Assembly (NCBI RefSeq): GCF_036588685.1
Contig: NC_086380.1
Coordinates: 34,052,692 to 34,116,691, forward strand
DNA: 64,000 nucleotides
Direction of reading: 5' to 3'
Source of the DNA: Mytilus trossulus
Lineage: Eukaryota; Mollusca; Bivalvia; Mytilida; Mytilidae
Position numbers and translations under genes: made by a program. The notes under the pieces were generated by a model. The model was not told where the DNA came from and made no database searches. It saw only the letters and a list, made by a program, of their open reading frames with translations. Shown here piece after piece: positions 34,796 to 46,633 of this stretch (within the stretch, counting starts at the first letter, position 1; the number at the start of each line of letters is the position of its first letter).

Positions 34796-37700
34796 TCAAA
34801 CTTTGGTACCACAAGGTGGCGGGACTCTTCCGACCCAATTACAAGTCTGTATTGCTGCATCAAATACCAAATCTGTAAAATACATTTCAAACTTTTGGAA
34901 TACTAATAAAATGAAAATTTAATATCAAAGGAATATCATAGAAACAATTAAAAGGCTAACAACGCATTTATTTTTTTTCAGTTTTTGCGAAACCACAATT
35001 TATGTGTTTCTTTCGTTGTCGTTGTACTCGTCAAAGTAATCTTAGGTACTGACAACTGTGTCGTCATCTGTTTAAATGTTTTTTTCAAATATATTTTTGT
35101 GAGCTATTTTAATTTCATTCTATGGTCACTGATGTCTCTTTTGTATATGTGACGTGCGCTTGGTCAACGTTTTTTTTTCTCCGTCTATTGAGCCCCTTTA
35201 GGTAAAAGTTTTTAAATTATGAAAGGTGAAAATATCACATTGATGTGCGAATTTATATATAGCTATATCCTGCAATCCTTTAAAACTTGAATGTCATTGA
35301 ACAGAACAGGATAATTGTTTATGCAGTCACACCTTCGGGTGCGGTAATTTCTCACTGCATTGAAGACCTGTTGGTGACCTTCTGCTGTTGTTTTTCATAT
35401 GGTCGGGTTTTACGTATGTTATAAGTAGCATAAAGTATGCCTAATGTTAACGTTTCACCGTTTTGGACAGTAGTGCTTCCCTTGTATTATGTATAAGATA
35501 ATTTTAAACGACCAGAAATAACTCACTTGCTGGACAATGTTGATATCCTGCTAATTTCCCGCTATAACAAACAGCAAACGAAGTACAATTGGTTACTAAA
35601 TCAGCAAAATCACCATCGGCTTTACTTGAACAGTCATAATGGTATCCACCACATGGTAAAGCGACATTACTTGGTCTACAAAAATATATATGTTGCACTT
35701 GTTTTCTAATGAAAGGAAGATTATTTGTAGAAAAAATCAAATAGATCGGTTAAATTTATTTGACGCCATTGCCATCAAAATAAAATTCCAGTAAACTATT
35801 ATTTATTTATGTTAAACAAAGAAAAATAGCTCTTCTCCATTACTATGGTTATAATGAAAAATAGAAAAGTAAATTGTTAAATTTATCGACAGATTTGACA
35901 TATGTATCTAAAAGATCACATAAAAACACAATGTTAATTTCTAAAAGTGAGAATGGAAATGAGGAATGTGTCAAAGGGACAACAACCCGACCATAGAATA
36001 GACAACGACAGGAGGTCAGCAATAGGTATTCAATGCAGCGAGAAACTCCCGCATTGAAGACCTATTGGTGATCTCCTGCTGTTTTGTTTAGTCAGTATCA
36101 CGATTGCTGCGTACATACATGTCACATTTCCGCGTTACATTGTTGAACACAATTTCTAATGCTGGAGGTGTAGGACAGTTGTGGACTGCTGCAGTACCAT
36201 TGATACATGCTTTATACGTCTGGCAGTTTAACTGGTAATTGCCATCTTGTAGTCCAATACAATCCGCAGAAAATGACACATCTACAAAATGATCACTTTA
36301 TGTCAAATAGGTAAAAAACATGATTTTACACACTGCTGTCATACTAGAATATAACGAGTTTAGAAAACCGTGTTAACGAGCTCAATAAATTAATTTAACC
36401 TCTGAGAAACTATAGGATAATGCTACGCATGTAGAACACGAACAGAACCACAGAACTGTCAAACAAGTCAGCACGAAAGAAGATATTAATTGGCCAACAA
36501 AACCTTAAGTCGAAAAAAAATAAAACAACAACATGACCAAAAGACAAAGATTAATTTAAACAAAACATCACACAACCCTTTACAGAAAAACTTCACGAAA
36601 CTCATCATCAAATGGAGAAAACTCTTGCGCTCATGAAAGACTATATATTTTATGTTAACCAGAGAGGTTTACCTAGTTATGAAACTATGTTTAATTCACC
36701 ATTTCTACATTGAAAAATTTTGTATTGTGAAGCAGGACTTAATCATCAACAATTTAGTCAGTGGTTTGAGTAATCTATTATGGCGTATGAAAAAAAACCA
36801 GTACTAATTATATCTTATGGTAATGTGTTTCTGGGTTTAACTTAGTATAAACGTTCAAAGCCGAATATTTGATATACAAGGATGTGTATGTAGATATAGG
36901 AAGATTGGGTGAGAGTGCCAATGAGACAACTCTCTATCCAAATAACAATTTTAAAAAAGTAAACCAGTATAGCATGTATATGTCAATGTGCGGCCTTCAA
37001 CACAGTGCCGAGTCTCACAACAAAGAGCAAGCTATAAAGGGCCAAAAATGACTAGTACAAACCCTTTCAAACAGAAAAGCTAACAGTCTAATCTTTTAAA
37101 AAAACGAGAAACTAACAACACTTATGATCCACAGTAATAAACGACAGCCACTGAACGGGAAGTTCCTATCGTACGTTCCTCCGTCTGTACCGCTTCAGGT
37201 TAAAGATTTTGGTCGGGGTAGCTTTTGTTGGAGTTCAATCAACTTAACACGTAGTACACATGTTCCTTATGATATGATCGTTATAATTGTAATGCAAAAT
37301 TAGAGTTTTGACCCTTATGTGACGGTCGATTGAACCTAGAAAATGATCCCGGTAGTGCGAGTGGGACTTTCGTGGACACTTTCTTGTTTATTATTTAAAA
37401 AGGATCTTTGAGCAATTTCATCTTATTTTGTGGAATACTTTGATAAATGCAGGCTTACATAATAATACTGTTTTAATATCACAAGGTCATTAAAAATGAA
37501 GCATTACTGAGATTTATATCCGTTACAAAAGATACAAAATATTCAGAACAACAATTGACTTTGTACTTGTTTGGCTTTATGGATATTTTGATATGAGCGT
37601 CACTGATGAGTCTTATATAGACGAAACGCGCATCTGGCGTACTAAATTATAATCCTGGTACCTTTGATAACTATTGACATTCACAGTTCTATAATTCTCG

Positions 37701-37898
37701 GTGACAAGTTATCGTTCAAACAAGACTGATCTAACGTCGAATGATTGAATTGGTTTCTTTGAATGTAGGATCTTCTAACAATAGAAGAAATAATATAATT
37801 TGTTTACAAGTAATATTTAGAAATTACTTTACATAATAAACTCAATCCTTACCATAACATAAGAAGATTAGGAACAAAACAGCTGCTTTATACTCCAT
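34796..37898 (-). CDS. Secreted two-domain chitin-binding (CBM14) protein, 4 exons
   Basis: Exons on the minus strand are 37898-37853, 36281-36119, 35675-35527 and 34872-34796. All introns have GT/AG ends (donors GTAAGG, GTATGT, GTGAGT) and phases 1, 2, 1. The joined frame gives 144 residues. Residues 1-15 (MEYKAAVLFLIFLCY) are a signal peptide. Two six-cysteine peritrophin-A-type domains follow, with cysteines at 23, 35, 41, 51, 68, 78 and at 85, 100, 106, 117, 130, 140; the second ends with the family's TCNW motif. The product should be exported and bind chitin or a related glycan, for example in shell matrix, gut lining or haemolymph defence; tissue is unknown. A TATAA lies at 37978-37982 and AATAAA follows the stop. 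The exon order, phases and cysteine spacing are repeated exactly in the gene at 42222-45152. Confidence 0.88.
35948..36080 (+). repeat. R2 repeat fragment in intron 2
   Basis: GAGAATGGAAATGAGGAATG through CAGCGAGAAACTCCCGCATT matches the R2 family (20005-20300, 39690-39800). It sits between exons 2 and 3 of the chitin-binding gene, followed by a short inverted piece (TTGAAGACCTATTGGTGAT). Confidence 0.7.
36885..37110 (+). repeat. Dispersed repeat family R3 in intron 1
   Basis: The sequence GAGTGCCAATGAGACAACTC, then CGGCCTTCAACACAG and AAGCTATAAAGGGCC, is shared with 44690-44925, 50988-51216, 45336-45505 (inverted) and, in part, about 7260-7500, 10950-11210 and 26560-26795. It has no coding capacity. 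Confidence 0.75.
37548..37676 (+). ncRNA. Satellite-family repeat with hammerhead-ribozyme-like core
   Basis: Within a repeat of the 1-425 family, CTGATGA (37603-37609) is followed by a stem, GTCT...AGAC (37610-37622), then GAAA (37623-37626), a second stem ACGC...GCGT around a 7-base loop (37626-37640) and A37641. This is the full conserved core order of a hammerhead ribozyme with stems II and III. Flanking sequences do not pair to form stem I, so this copy is probably inactive or needs another partner. It lies in intron 1 of the minus-strand chitin-binding gene, on the opposite strand. Confidence 0.5.
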
Positions 37899-38149
37899 TG
37901 TTTATTATAGATTGAAATTTAAGATAAGTAAGAGGACAGACGATAACAAGTTCACATGCACGAACCTCGTCTGGAATTATACAAGTAAATCAAATCCATA
38001 GAGGTCAAAGTATTGACATACAACTGTCCTGGGATTTTCCGTTCCCATGTCGCAAAGGCCACAATTGAATATAAGTGAATGTCACAGAGTTCCAATCATT
38101 AAACGATTTTTGTCATGGCAACATGCATATAAATAAATGTATTGGAGTT

Positions 38150-38435
38150 TAAATCAACATTAATCCCAAATGATTAATAGATATTCACAGGGGTTTAAAT
38201 CAAAATTGACCACAAATGATTAAAACAGATTCACAGGGTGTTAATCAAAAGTAATCATAAATTGTTAAAAGACAGTCACAGAGTTTAAATTAAAAGTTAT
38301 CACAAACGATTAAATAACTGTCGCAGAGTTTATACCAGAAGTAATCACAAATGATTTAAAGAATGTCACAGCCTTCAAATCAAAAAGAATCACAAATGAT
38401 TACAAGAATGTCACGGAGTTCAAATTTACTATGAA
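38150..38435. repeat. Degenerate 46-bp minisatellite upstream of the chitin-binding gene
   Basis: About six diverged units contain TCACAGAGTTTAAATCAAAA and AATCACAAATGATTA. The array lies 0.25-0.55 kb upstream of the first exon of the gene starting at 37898, so it is in its promoter region. Confidence 0.75.
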
Positions 38436-39150
38436 ACCACATACTTTAAGGGTGTTGTCAATCAAATGAGGATACCAAAAAAATCCGAGATTCTGTTAAA
38501 AGCACAAACAATACAAGTCCATCGTAAGCTATAGTTTAAAGACGACACGTTACTTATCTACCCTTTACCTAACTGATCATCATTATACATCTCCCGAACG
38601 ATTGCCGAAATCACTTCATTTTGTTTCATAAAAAATGACCTTAATAGATACAGAAACTTCTTTTTTGGAAAAGTTAAATCATTCTTGGTTAACAAGCAAT
38701 ATAGGAATGATGTTCTGACATAAGTAGTTTCTAAACACATTAACTCTAAATAGAAATGTTGTTAGTAGAAGCCATATCAATCATGTGTATTATCAATGTT
38801 ATTTCAACTGATCGGGCGGAGCTTACGTTTTAATTTGCATAAGGACAGTCTATTTGAAGATGTGTGGGATAAGTATAATTGCCGTTATAATTATTACTGA
38901 TTGATAATCACCTATTGAACAGTGTCACCAAAGGAATTTACAAAACAATGACCGGACACTTTATTGATGAGTTTATACTAAAACACCTATCTATAGATTG
39001 ACTGGTTTATTGCGAGCGAATCCTGTAAACTCCGCCCAGTCAAATGAAATAAATCGAGTAATATCAGCGGGGGGAATGTAAAAGCATAAAAATACAGTAT
39101 ATATATATGTCAATACACATAATTAACAGCGACTGGTGATGTCTCATAGC

Positions 39151-39185
39151 CTGACCGGTTTCGGTCCAAAAAGGACCTTCATCAG
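39151..39185. repeat. Short hairpin repeat GGTCCAAAAAGGACC
   Basis: GACCGGTTTCGGTCCAAAAA, followed by GGACCTTCATCAG, forms a GGTCC/GGACC stem. The motif resembles conserved tails of invertebrate dispersed repeats. Its function is unknown. Confidence 0.4.
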
Positions 39186-39689
39186 ATGCAGAATGGTGGA
39201 TTAATGTTTGCACCCTGTAAATATAGATATGGTAACCGGCGGTTCAGAGTAAATTCCATGTTTGTTCTTTATAAATAGAACCTTCAAACATTAATTATTA
39301 ATTGATTAACTTTCATATTTGTAACGTTTAGAAGCCATGAATCCACAAACAAATAGCATTTCTATAGGCACTAATTGTTGCTTTTGCTTACCAACTTGCT
39401 CCTTTATTCTAATGACTTAATAAAGGTGCGATTTATAAAAAACAAAAATTGTATTATTCGTTTATTTCATGTTTCGTTAGAAATGTAAGTCTTCTGAACT
39501 GTATACTTCATTTTTCGTTAAAAAGGTGAGTCTTATGAACTGTTTACCTTATGTTTCGTTAAAAATGTGAGTCTTATGAACTGTATACTTCAGAGTTTGA
39601 TGACGAAGGTGATCATAACTATCAAGCTTAACTTTAAATACCACAGAACCCTTTGTGTTTTGTTTTTGGTTAGCCGTTCTGGATCAGAT

Positions 39690-40078
39690 TGAGAATGGAA
39701 ATGGGGAATGTGCCAAAGACACAAAACCAGCCCGACCATAAAACAAACAACAGCAAAAGGTCACCAACAGGTCTTCAATGCAGCGAGAAATTCCCACACC
39801 CATATCTGTTTAGCACCGGATGAATACGGATATATTAAATAAAATAAAACAAATACTAAACTCTGAGGAAAATTCAAAACGGAAAGTGCCTAATCAAATG
39901 TCAAAAACAAATACTAAAACACATCAAACGAATGGACAACAACTTATTTGTATGACAGTTGCATCAAAATCCTTTATATTTACAACAATGCGTGAACAAA
40001 ACAGACATAATAGGTCTAAATATGGGTACAGCAGTCATCACTGTGTCACAATCTCAAAACAAACAAATATTTAACAAA
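39690..40078. repeat. Two adjoining dispersed repeats (R2 fragment and R4)
   Basis: Bases 39690-39800 are R2. Bases 39840-40075, from AAACTCTGAGGAAAATTCAA through ACACATCAAACGAATG to AACAGACATAATAGG, are another mussel repeat (R4). Pieces of R4 also occur at about 6875-7160, 25775-26065 and 43465-43560. The reading frame at 39820-40074 is a product of the repeat. Confidence 0.65.
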
Positions 40079-40079
40079 A

Positions 40080-42150
40080 AAGCCTCTGATCAAATTTAAA
40101 AACCATATGCATTGCTTCGCGTGTTTGACGTCAGAAAATGTTAACGTCATCAAATTTTGTCGTTCAAATTTTTTCAAAAGGTTATAATTTCACGTGAGGA
40201 ATTGTGGTATACAGGGTTAAAAATCAAAAAGTATGTTAAAATTATTTTAGAAATAGACCTAGATATAAAATTAACCTGAAGTTCTTTAAAAAAAATTAAG
40301 AATTCACATATGGTTAATACCACTACGCCAGTAAAATAATTTTGTCGTTAGTCGTTCATAATAGAACAATAACACAATGACAAGATCTATAAAAGTACAG
40401 GGTCACGTCTTATGAACCAAAGAAATACAAAAAGTCGCACAAACAAAACACAGCAGCAAAAATAAAAGATAATATAAACAAATTGACGGAGTGTATAAGT
40501 ATCAAGGCACGTCAAATGGATATCACAGAAAACAGACAAAACAGTAAAAGAAATATTATGTTGAACAAAGACAAATAAAAGAACAATATTACACGTTGTT
40601 AAGATGATAAACAACGCCAGTGCACATAATCTATACATCAAGACCATCAACTTTCAACAGCCATAATCCCATCACGTTTTCTCCGATTGTGACATTACTA
40701 AAATAATAATGCGACTTATAAATAATGCACATGCAATGACAGTCACGACTTCCGCCAGTGAAACAGAAAATGATTGCCCTCTCGGCGCACTTACCTCCAC
40801 TTCTAAATTTTTGTGTAAATAAATCTTTTGTTTTATCAGGAAGTATGTAGTTGACTGTGTCTGGGTATTTTTTGGATGCTTTCTATTGTGTAATAGTGTT
40901 GTATTTGTTTTATTTGAATCATACTTTTTTATTGAAATTAAATGAAATAATGACCATAAATATTTTGTAAAAAAATATGATTGATTTGTATATTTATATA
41001 TATATATGTAGAAAGTTTTTGAAGAAAAAAAGGAGCGACCAGACCAAATTATTTACCATTTCTGTACTTGGCAAACCCTTTCGAGATTTAGAGTCTTTAA
41101 ATAGTTTTCAACAGCGTTTTTAATGTGTCCTTTTAACTGTTTTGATTCTAACATGACCAGAGAGACTCTTATAGACGAAACACGCATCTGTATCTTGTAT
41201 CTTATAAATATTTGGTATCTTTTTGGCAATCTTAAGGTTGTCGTAGCTATGTTAGGTTGAGGATTTATGCTCAAATCATGTTTACTCTCAACATATTTTG
41301 ATCCCATTCGGAGCAGAAAAATTTATAGAGGTTACATATAATGAATATGGATTTCATTCCTAAGGGTTAATTGCATGTTCGATCTCTCAATAATAATTTT
41401 TTATCCACTTTACAGTCAGGAACTAGTAGTTCAGTAGTTATCGTTGCTTGCAATTTGTCATTGTTATTTCCCGTTTATTGCTAATTATCCAATAAGGCTG
41501 TTATTGGTCAATCTAAAGGGTTATTTTTTGTTTTGCCTTCCATGCGTTATTTAGCATTTTTAAGCCAACCATCTGATGGTTTTTGCACATCATTGAAGGT
41601 GACTTGTATCTGTCTTCGTCTTTTTCTTTATGTTATGTTATAGAACTGTATAATTGGCAATCAAGCCATATCTTACAGGTTTTATACAGATGTATTCTGT
41701 TAAAATATCGGGTCAATTTTCGTTTGTATTCGTTTATATTCGTACTTGGTTAACTTTTACAAATTATGACTTAAACGGACAGTTGTCGCGTTTGCACGCA
41801 TACCACATCTTCTTATACATAGTTAGCTTTAAAATAGGCAATTTCAACTTAAAAACAAATATATTATACAAGTTACGCTATTGCGAATTTAGTGGCAGAA
41901 AATACGTGCATGAAATGTATGTTCTATGTCTTTTATGTTTTAATATTTGTAGTGTGTATGATTGTTATGTAAATGTATGCATTTGTCGATTATAAAACTC
42001 AGAGAGCTTATGTTTATTTGTTATGTGACATGCCGACTATAAATAATGCTTTGAATTTAATTGAAATTGAACGTCTCGGTTTAATGTAGACAAAGCAAAC
42101 AACCCTAAAAGATTTTGTACAAATTGAAAAACCTAAAGCAGTCACTGAAT
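40080..42150. other. Gene-free spacer between the two chitin-binding genes
   Basis: No coding exon was recognised. Contents are a short (TA)n run at about 40992-41008, a degenerate satellite-family fragment near 41165-41195 (CTTATAGACGAAACACGCAT), and AT-rich sequence without clear structure. Confidence 0.45.
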
Positions 42151-42173
42151 GTATTTATTCAAGAATTGTAATG

Positions 42174-42179
42174 TTTATT
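42174..42179 (-). terminator. Polyadenylation signal of the second chitin-binding gene
   Basis: AATAAA on the minus strand lies 42 bp after the TGA at 42222-42224. A second AATAAA is at 42154-42159. Confidence 0.6.
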
Positions 42180-42221
42180 TTTACTGCTTCCTTTCGTTCT
42201 TTCTTCTTGTTTGCCGAAATT

Positions 42222-44477
42222 TCATCCTGAGACAGTCGTTGGAATGTAATGCCCACATGGAGGAAGTACATTTTGAGGCCAATTACAAGTCTGAAGCTTA
42301 AAATCAAATACTAATCCTACAATGATATAATATGTTTTTAATAATTACAATGTATAAATATGTATTTTATAATTACAATCTATAAATATGTATTTTATAA
42401 TTATAATGTATAAATATGTATTTTATAATTACAATGTATAAATGTGTATTTAATAATTACAATGTATTAAATAATTTGCAGCAATATTAGTTTTGTTCTC
42501 AATTAAGATGATTTTTATAAATACTGTAGATTCGTTATTATTCGTTAGATACCAATTTTCGTTGATTTCGTAGGTATAGGGAAACCACGAATTAAAAAAG
42601 TTTAAGGGAACCCAATAGTTCTATAAGAATGTGTCATATCGTCTATGACTTTGGCAAAACCACAAAACAAATATTCATAAAATAAAAAATTGGTTCCCAC
42701 GGAAGTAAATGAATCCACAGTACATTGAATACTTATCTTAATTACTGTAATAGGTGTTACCACTTACAAGATTATCATTGTTTTGTTATATACAAATCTA
42801 TTTCTCTTATTGAATATAAAGTAAAACAGGTGCAAAAGATTCCAGAGGGACATTCAAACTTTTTTTTCAAAACTTGTATAAACTAAGGTGATATGGTAGG
42901 AACTTGTCTTCCTTTGGAGATCAAAGGTTGACCTCTAAATGAATGCAGGCCCGGACGCAGGAAGACAACTCGGGACGTATAAAAAGACAACTCTGACTGT
43001 CAATAAGACAACTCGGGTCGTCTATAAGGACAACACAGACAGAGTGTTAAAAGAGGATTTGAACTATATGAATTATCTCCTCTTAATACCTTATAACATT
43101 TTCTTCAACTGCAAATTGTATGGCCATTGAACATTTTGACTTTTTGGATGCATGTAAAATGGACTTTTTATATAAGAGTTCGTGTTTGATTTAACAACTT
43201 TCTGATTTTTAAAATGTGGGTGACAGAAATACAAAGGAAAATATCCTTACCTCTTCAATTTATACATCTTATACACAAAATTACCGGTTGCATATTTTAC
43301 AAGTGTAAAAACACTAAGTAAGCTTTGAAATCATCCACGTATACTATAAGCAAGCGAAAACATGCACCTAAAAGGTTAGGTATCTATAAAACCAGGTTTA
43401 AATCACCATTTTCTACATAAAACATGTCTGTACTAAGTCAGAAATATTACAGTTGTCCATTCGGTTGATGTGTTTAAGATTTAGATTTTGCCATTGGATT
43501 AGGGACTTTCCATTTTGAATTTTTCTCGGAGTTCAGTATTTTTGTGATTTTACTTTTTGCATATTTTGGCATACCTGGAGTACAGGAATTGTGACCAAAG
43601 TATGTTCCAAACTGACATGTGTAGTAGGTATGACAAGTATTAAATAAGTCAGGATATCTGGCATCTGGTTTGTTTGTACAGTCTTCTAACTTTCCACATG
43701 GTGGTCCTACATGTGCTGGCCTATAATTAAAAAAAATGAAACAATGAGTTAGTATCATAATTTGTGTAGGCTGACATTCAGTTACCTCACTCCTTCACGA
43801 CTTGCTGAGCTATAAATATTATTTCATTAATAATTGAATCAGTAAAGTAATTTCTATATTCTCATATATTTTACTTGATAATGTTTCAACATATTGCAAT
43901 CGTTTTGAATTTGGTCCTCAAATGCAATAGAACCGCGGCGCTGCATATATACAGAACTGAACTAAGTGACCTGAATATAAAGTATTTCTTTTTGTTAATT
44001 TTCATTTGTGTTCTCTCATTAAGATTTACAATTGACTTATTTATAAAAAAAAAATGAATAAAGCTGACAAATAGAGAAAATAACTGTAAACTGAATTTTG
44101 CCGATTTGTGTTCGGTTGGTGTACAGATAAACTCATCATAGATACCAGGACTAAATTTTATATATACGCCAGATGCGCGTTTCGTCTACAAAAGACGCTA
44201 GATATTGCATTAGATGGATTTCACCTAATTGGTTACAATGTACTTACGTATCACAAGATTTTGTTCGGTTATTGTAAACTGTATTAGGGTTCGGTGGATT
44301 TGGACAATTGGTTACCTTGGCAACACCACCTGTACATGTCAGATATGACCTACACCCTATCTCAAACACTCCATCGCCTTTACCTACACAGTCTCCGGCG
44401 AAAACTGAAAAGAATTTTAACTATTTACAGTATTTAAACACATTAAATGTCACATTGATTAAAATATAATGCAAGGA

Positions 44478-44514
<37 letters not shown>

Positions 44515-45152
44515 GGTTACAAACCTTGGCTACGACACAGCGAGCGATTTTATTTTGAAAATTATATACTTGGAATGGTTGTGAAGGAAATAATAATGTA
44601 TTAGTATATCGGAACATATCAAAACTAGATATTTTTTTTTAATTCAAACAATCCGATTGCAAAAAAGCAGTCACATATAAAAGATATAGATATATGAAGA
44701 TGTGGTATGAGTGCCAATGAGACAACTCTCCATCCAAGTGACAATCTATAAAAGTAACCCATTATAGGTCAAACCACGGCCTTCAACTGGATCCCTGGCT
44801 CACACCGAACAGCAAGCTACAAAGAGCATAAAAATTACTAGAATAAAACCCTTTAAACGGAAAAACCAACGTTATGATCCTCATAAAAACGAGAACGAGA
44901 AACACTTGTGAACCGACATAGCCAGACGACAACCACTAAACATCAGATTCCGTTTATAGAGTTGACAGTCTCGAGCATTGTTTATCTCTAGTAGTAATTA
45001 TGAACATTAAAAGCGTATTTTTATATCGACAAAAGCATGAAAAAACAAATAAAATATTTCGTAATTATTAAACTACTGGCTACTAGTATTTAAATCATAA
45101 AACTTCTCTTACCAGATACTGGAATAATCAGAAGAAAAATCGTATACAACAT
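42222..45152 (-). CDS. Secreted two-domain chitin-binding (CBM14) protein, paralogue, 4 exons
   Basis: Exons on the minus strand are 45152-45113, 44404-44248, 43720-43575 and 42316-42222, joined at GT/AG sites (donors GTAAGA, GTAAGT, GTATGC) in phases 1, 2, 1. The product has 145 residues. MLYTIFLLIIPVS is a signal peptide. CBM14 domains have cysteines at 19, 31, 37, 47, 64, 74 and 80, 95, 101, 112, 125, 135. All ten intradomain intervals equal those of the gene at 34796-37898, although much of the rest has changed. The second domain ends TCNWPQNVLPPC, the classic family motif. Both genes lie on the same strand, so they arose by tandem duplication. The introns hold an (ATTG)n microsatellite, R3, a satellite fragment, a 28-bp minisatellite and a MITE. 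A role in chitin-containing matrix or defence is inferred. Confidence 0.9.
42339..42472. repeat. 28-bp minisatellite in intron 3
   Basis: Four to five units of ATAATTACAATGTATAAATA plus TGTATTTT are repeated. It lies 22 bp upstream of the acceptor of the last exon of the minus-strand gene. Confidence 0.85.
42525..42724. mobile_element. CTGTGGATTCA-type MITE in intron 3 (diverged)
   Basis: The start ACTGTAGATTCGTTATTATT and the end AAATGAATCCACAGTA are inverted, and the interior mentions of GTGGTTCCC/GGGAACC are also mirrored. It is the same family as the better copy at 57025-57232. Confidence 0.65.
44120..44200 (-). repeat. Satellite-family fragment with part of the hammerhead-like core, intron 2
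   Basis: On the minus strand it reads TAGACGAAACGCGCATCTGG followed by CGTATATATAAAATTTAG. The CTGATGA half is lost. It belongs to the same family as 37548-37676. Confidence 0.6.
44479..44513. repeat. (ATTG)n microsatellite, intron 1
   Basis: Nearly nine uninterrupted copies of ATTG lie in intron 1 of the second chitin-binding gene. Confidence 0.95.
44690..44925 (+). repeat. R3 repeat copy in intron 1
   Basis: GATGTGGTATGAGTGCCAAT, then TCAAACCACGGCCTTCAAC and ACCGAACAGCAAGCTAC, is a good R3 copy. An inverted partial copy lies 0.4 kb further on at 45336-45505. The two flank the first exon of the gene and could pair in a transcript that spans both. Confidence 0.75.
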
Positions 45153-45335
45153 GGCTGTCTGGGAGCACGACAATATGTTAAAGGCTTATCTGTAAATGAC
45201 CCAGGAAGTTCCCGTACCGAATCTTATCTCTTGCAGAATTATGAAATATTACAAGTGGCATGTCTGTGTGTACTTACCTTAAAAACGTTATCATTAGTTT
45301 TTCAATAAAATATTACTTTGCATGTATACATGGGA

Positions 45336-45505
45336 TACTAGTATCTTTAGGTGCCATTTATAGCTTGCTGTTCAGTGTGAGCCAAGGCTCCGTTTGAAGA
45401 CCGTACTTTGACCTATAATAGTTTACTTTTATAAATTTTGACTTGGATGGAGAGTTGTCTCATTGGCACTCATACCAGATCTTCTTATATCTATGAACAT
45501 TTGTA
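45336..45505 (-). repeat. R3 repeat, inverted copy
   Basis: The sequence from TTTATAGCTTGCTGTTCAGT through GGAGAGTTGTCTCATTGGCA is the reverse complement of R3. It lies in the upstream region of the chitin-binding gene that starts at 45152. Confidence 0.75.
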
Positions 45506-46500
45506 TAGTATAGAGTTGTTTGATTTGATTTGATTTTTTAAACATTTATAATTATCATCAGCAAATACAAATTTCAAATTTAATGATTTATGTCACGGGG
45601 TAATCTGTGTCTAATCATTACTATCATGTTGACTTAATTTGTGTTTTTAATTGCTAATTTCTACTTACTGCTTTTATTTCACAGATGAAATTGGCACAAA
45701 TATTGCACCGTGTCATATTGCTTTAATAAGATTTAAAAATATCGTGATGATACACGTTTTTTGCTTTTGCTTTTGATGAAAATGTGGTTTATTTCTGGTA
45801 AATTTTCGTCTTACTAAAATGCTGAAAAACTAGACTCATTGAGATGGACTCCATCTCTGTGGGCCACGTTGTGAATGACATCTGATAAAAAAATATATAT
45901 TTATACCATAGGACATGAGGTTGTTATAAACAAAAGTTTGTAACATACACCTTTGCCATGTGAAGCTCTGGTGTTGTTTTATTTACATTTTCAAGTATAA
46001 AGTTTGAAATCATAACGGTTCTCAAGATATAGAGCGGACATGGTCATTACCATTGGACATGGGGTTGTCAATTGAAACCAAAGTTTTTTTACCTTGCCCT
46101 TTGATCTAGCTTGTACAAACATAATGACACACACTCTGGTGTTAGTTACAAAAACCTATACATTTTTTTTTTGCCAATAAGAACACTCAACACAATCATG
46201 TCCAACTCAACCAACCCATGACCAAATCACCAGTTTACTAAACGCTCATGAATCGATATAAAGACGTTACTACCCGTGAAATTGAACACAGGTCAATATT
46301 GACGCCAACGTTAAAAACGCTAATAATGTAATACAAATAGACGGGAAATACTAAAAAGATTTGAAAAACATTGATTTGCAAATTTCAACGTGTCCCTGTG
46401 ATACATATATCTATATATGTCTCAAAAATAGCTTACCCACAATTTACAGGAAATGAAAAATTGGGCCAGTGTAGGGTTTATAAATTGATTTCATTGCTTT
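45506..46500. other. Gene-free spacer between chitin-binding and TRIM-like genes
   Basis: The stretch is AT-rich and no exon was recognised. A minus-strand AATAAA at 46509-46514, about 120 bp after the TRIM stop, may be that gene's polyadenylation signal. Confidence 0.45.
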
Positions 46501-46633
46501 AAATGACCTTTATTTCAAGTTTTATCTGCATGAAGAAAACAAAGTGTCTATTTATCTTTTTATAATATCCTTTAACAATTTAGCTGTTTGTATTTTGCAT
46601 TTTTACATTAAACATGCACATTCTGCGAAATCA

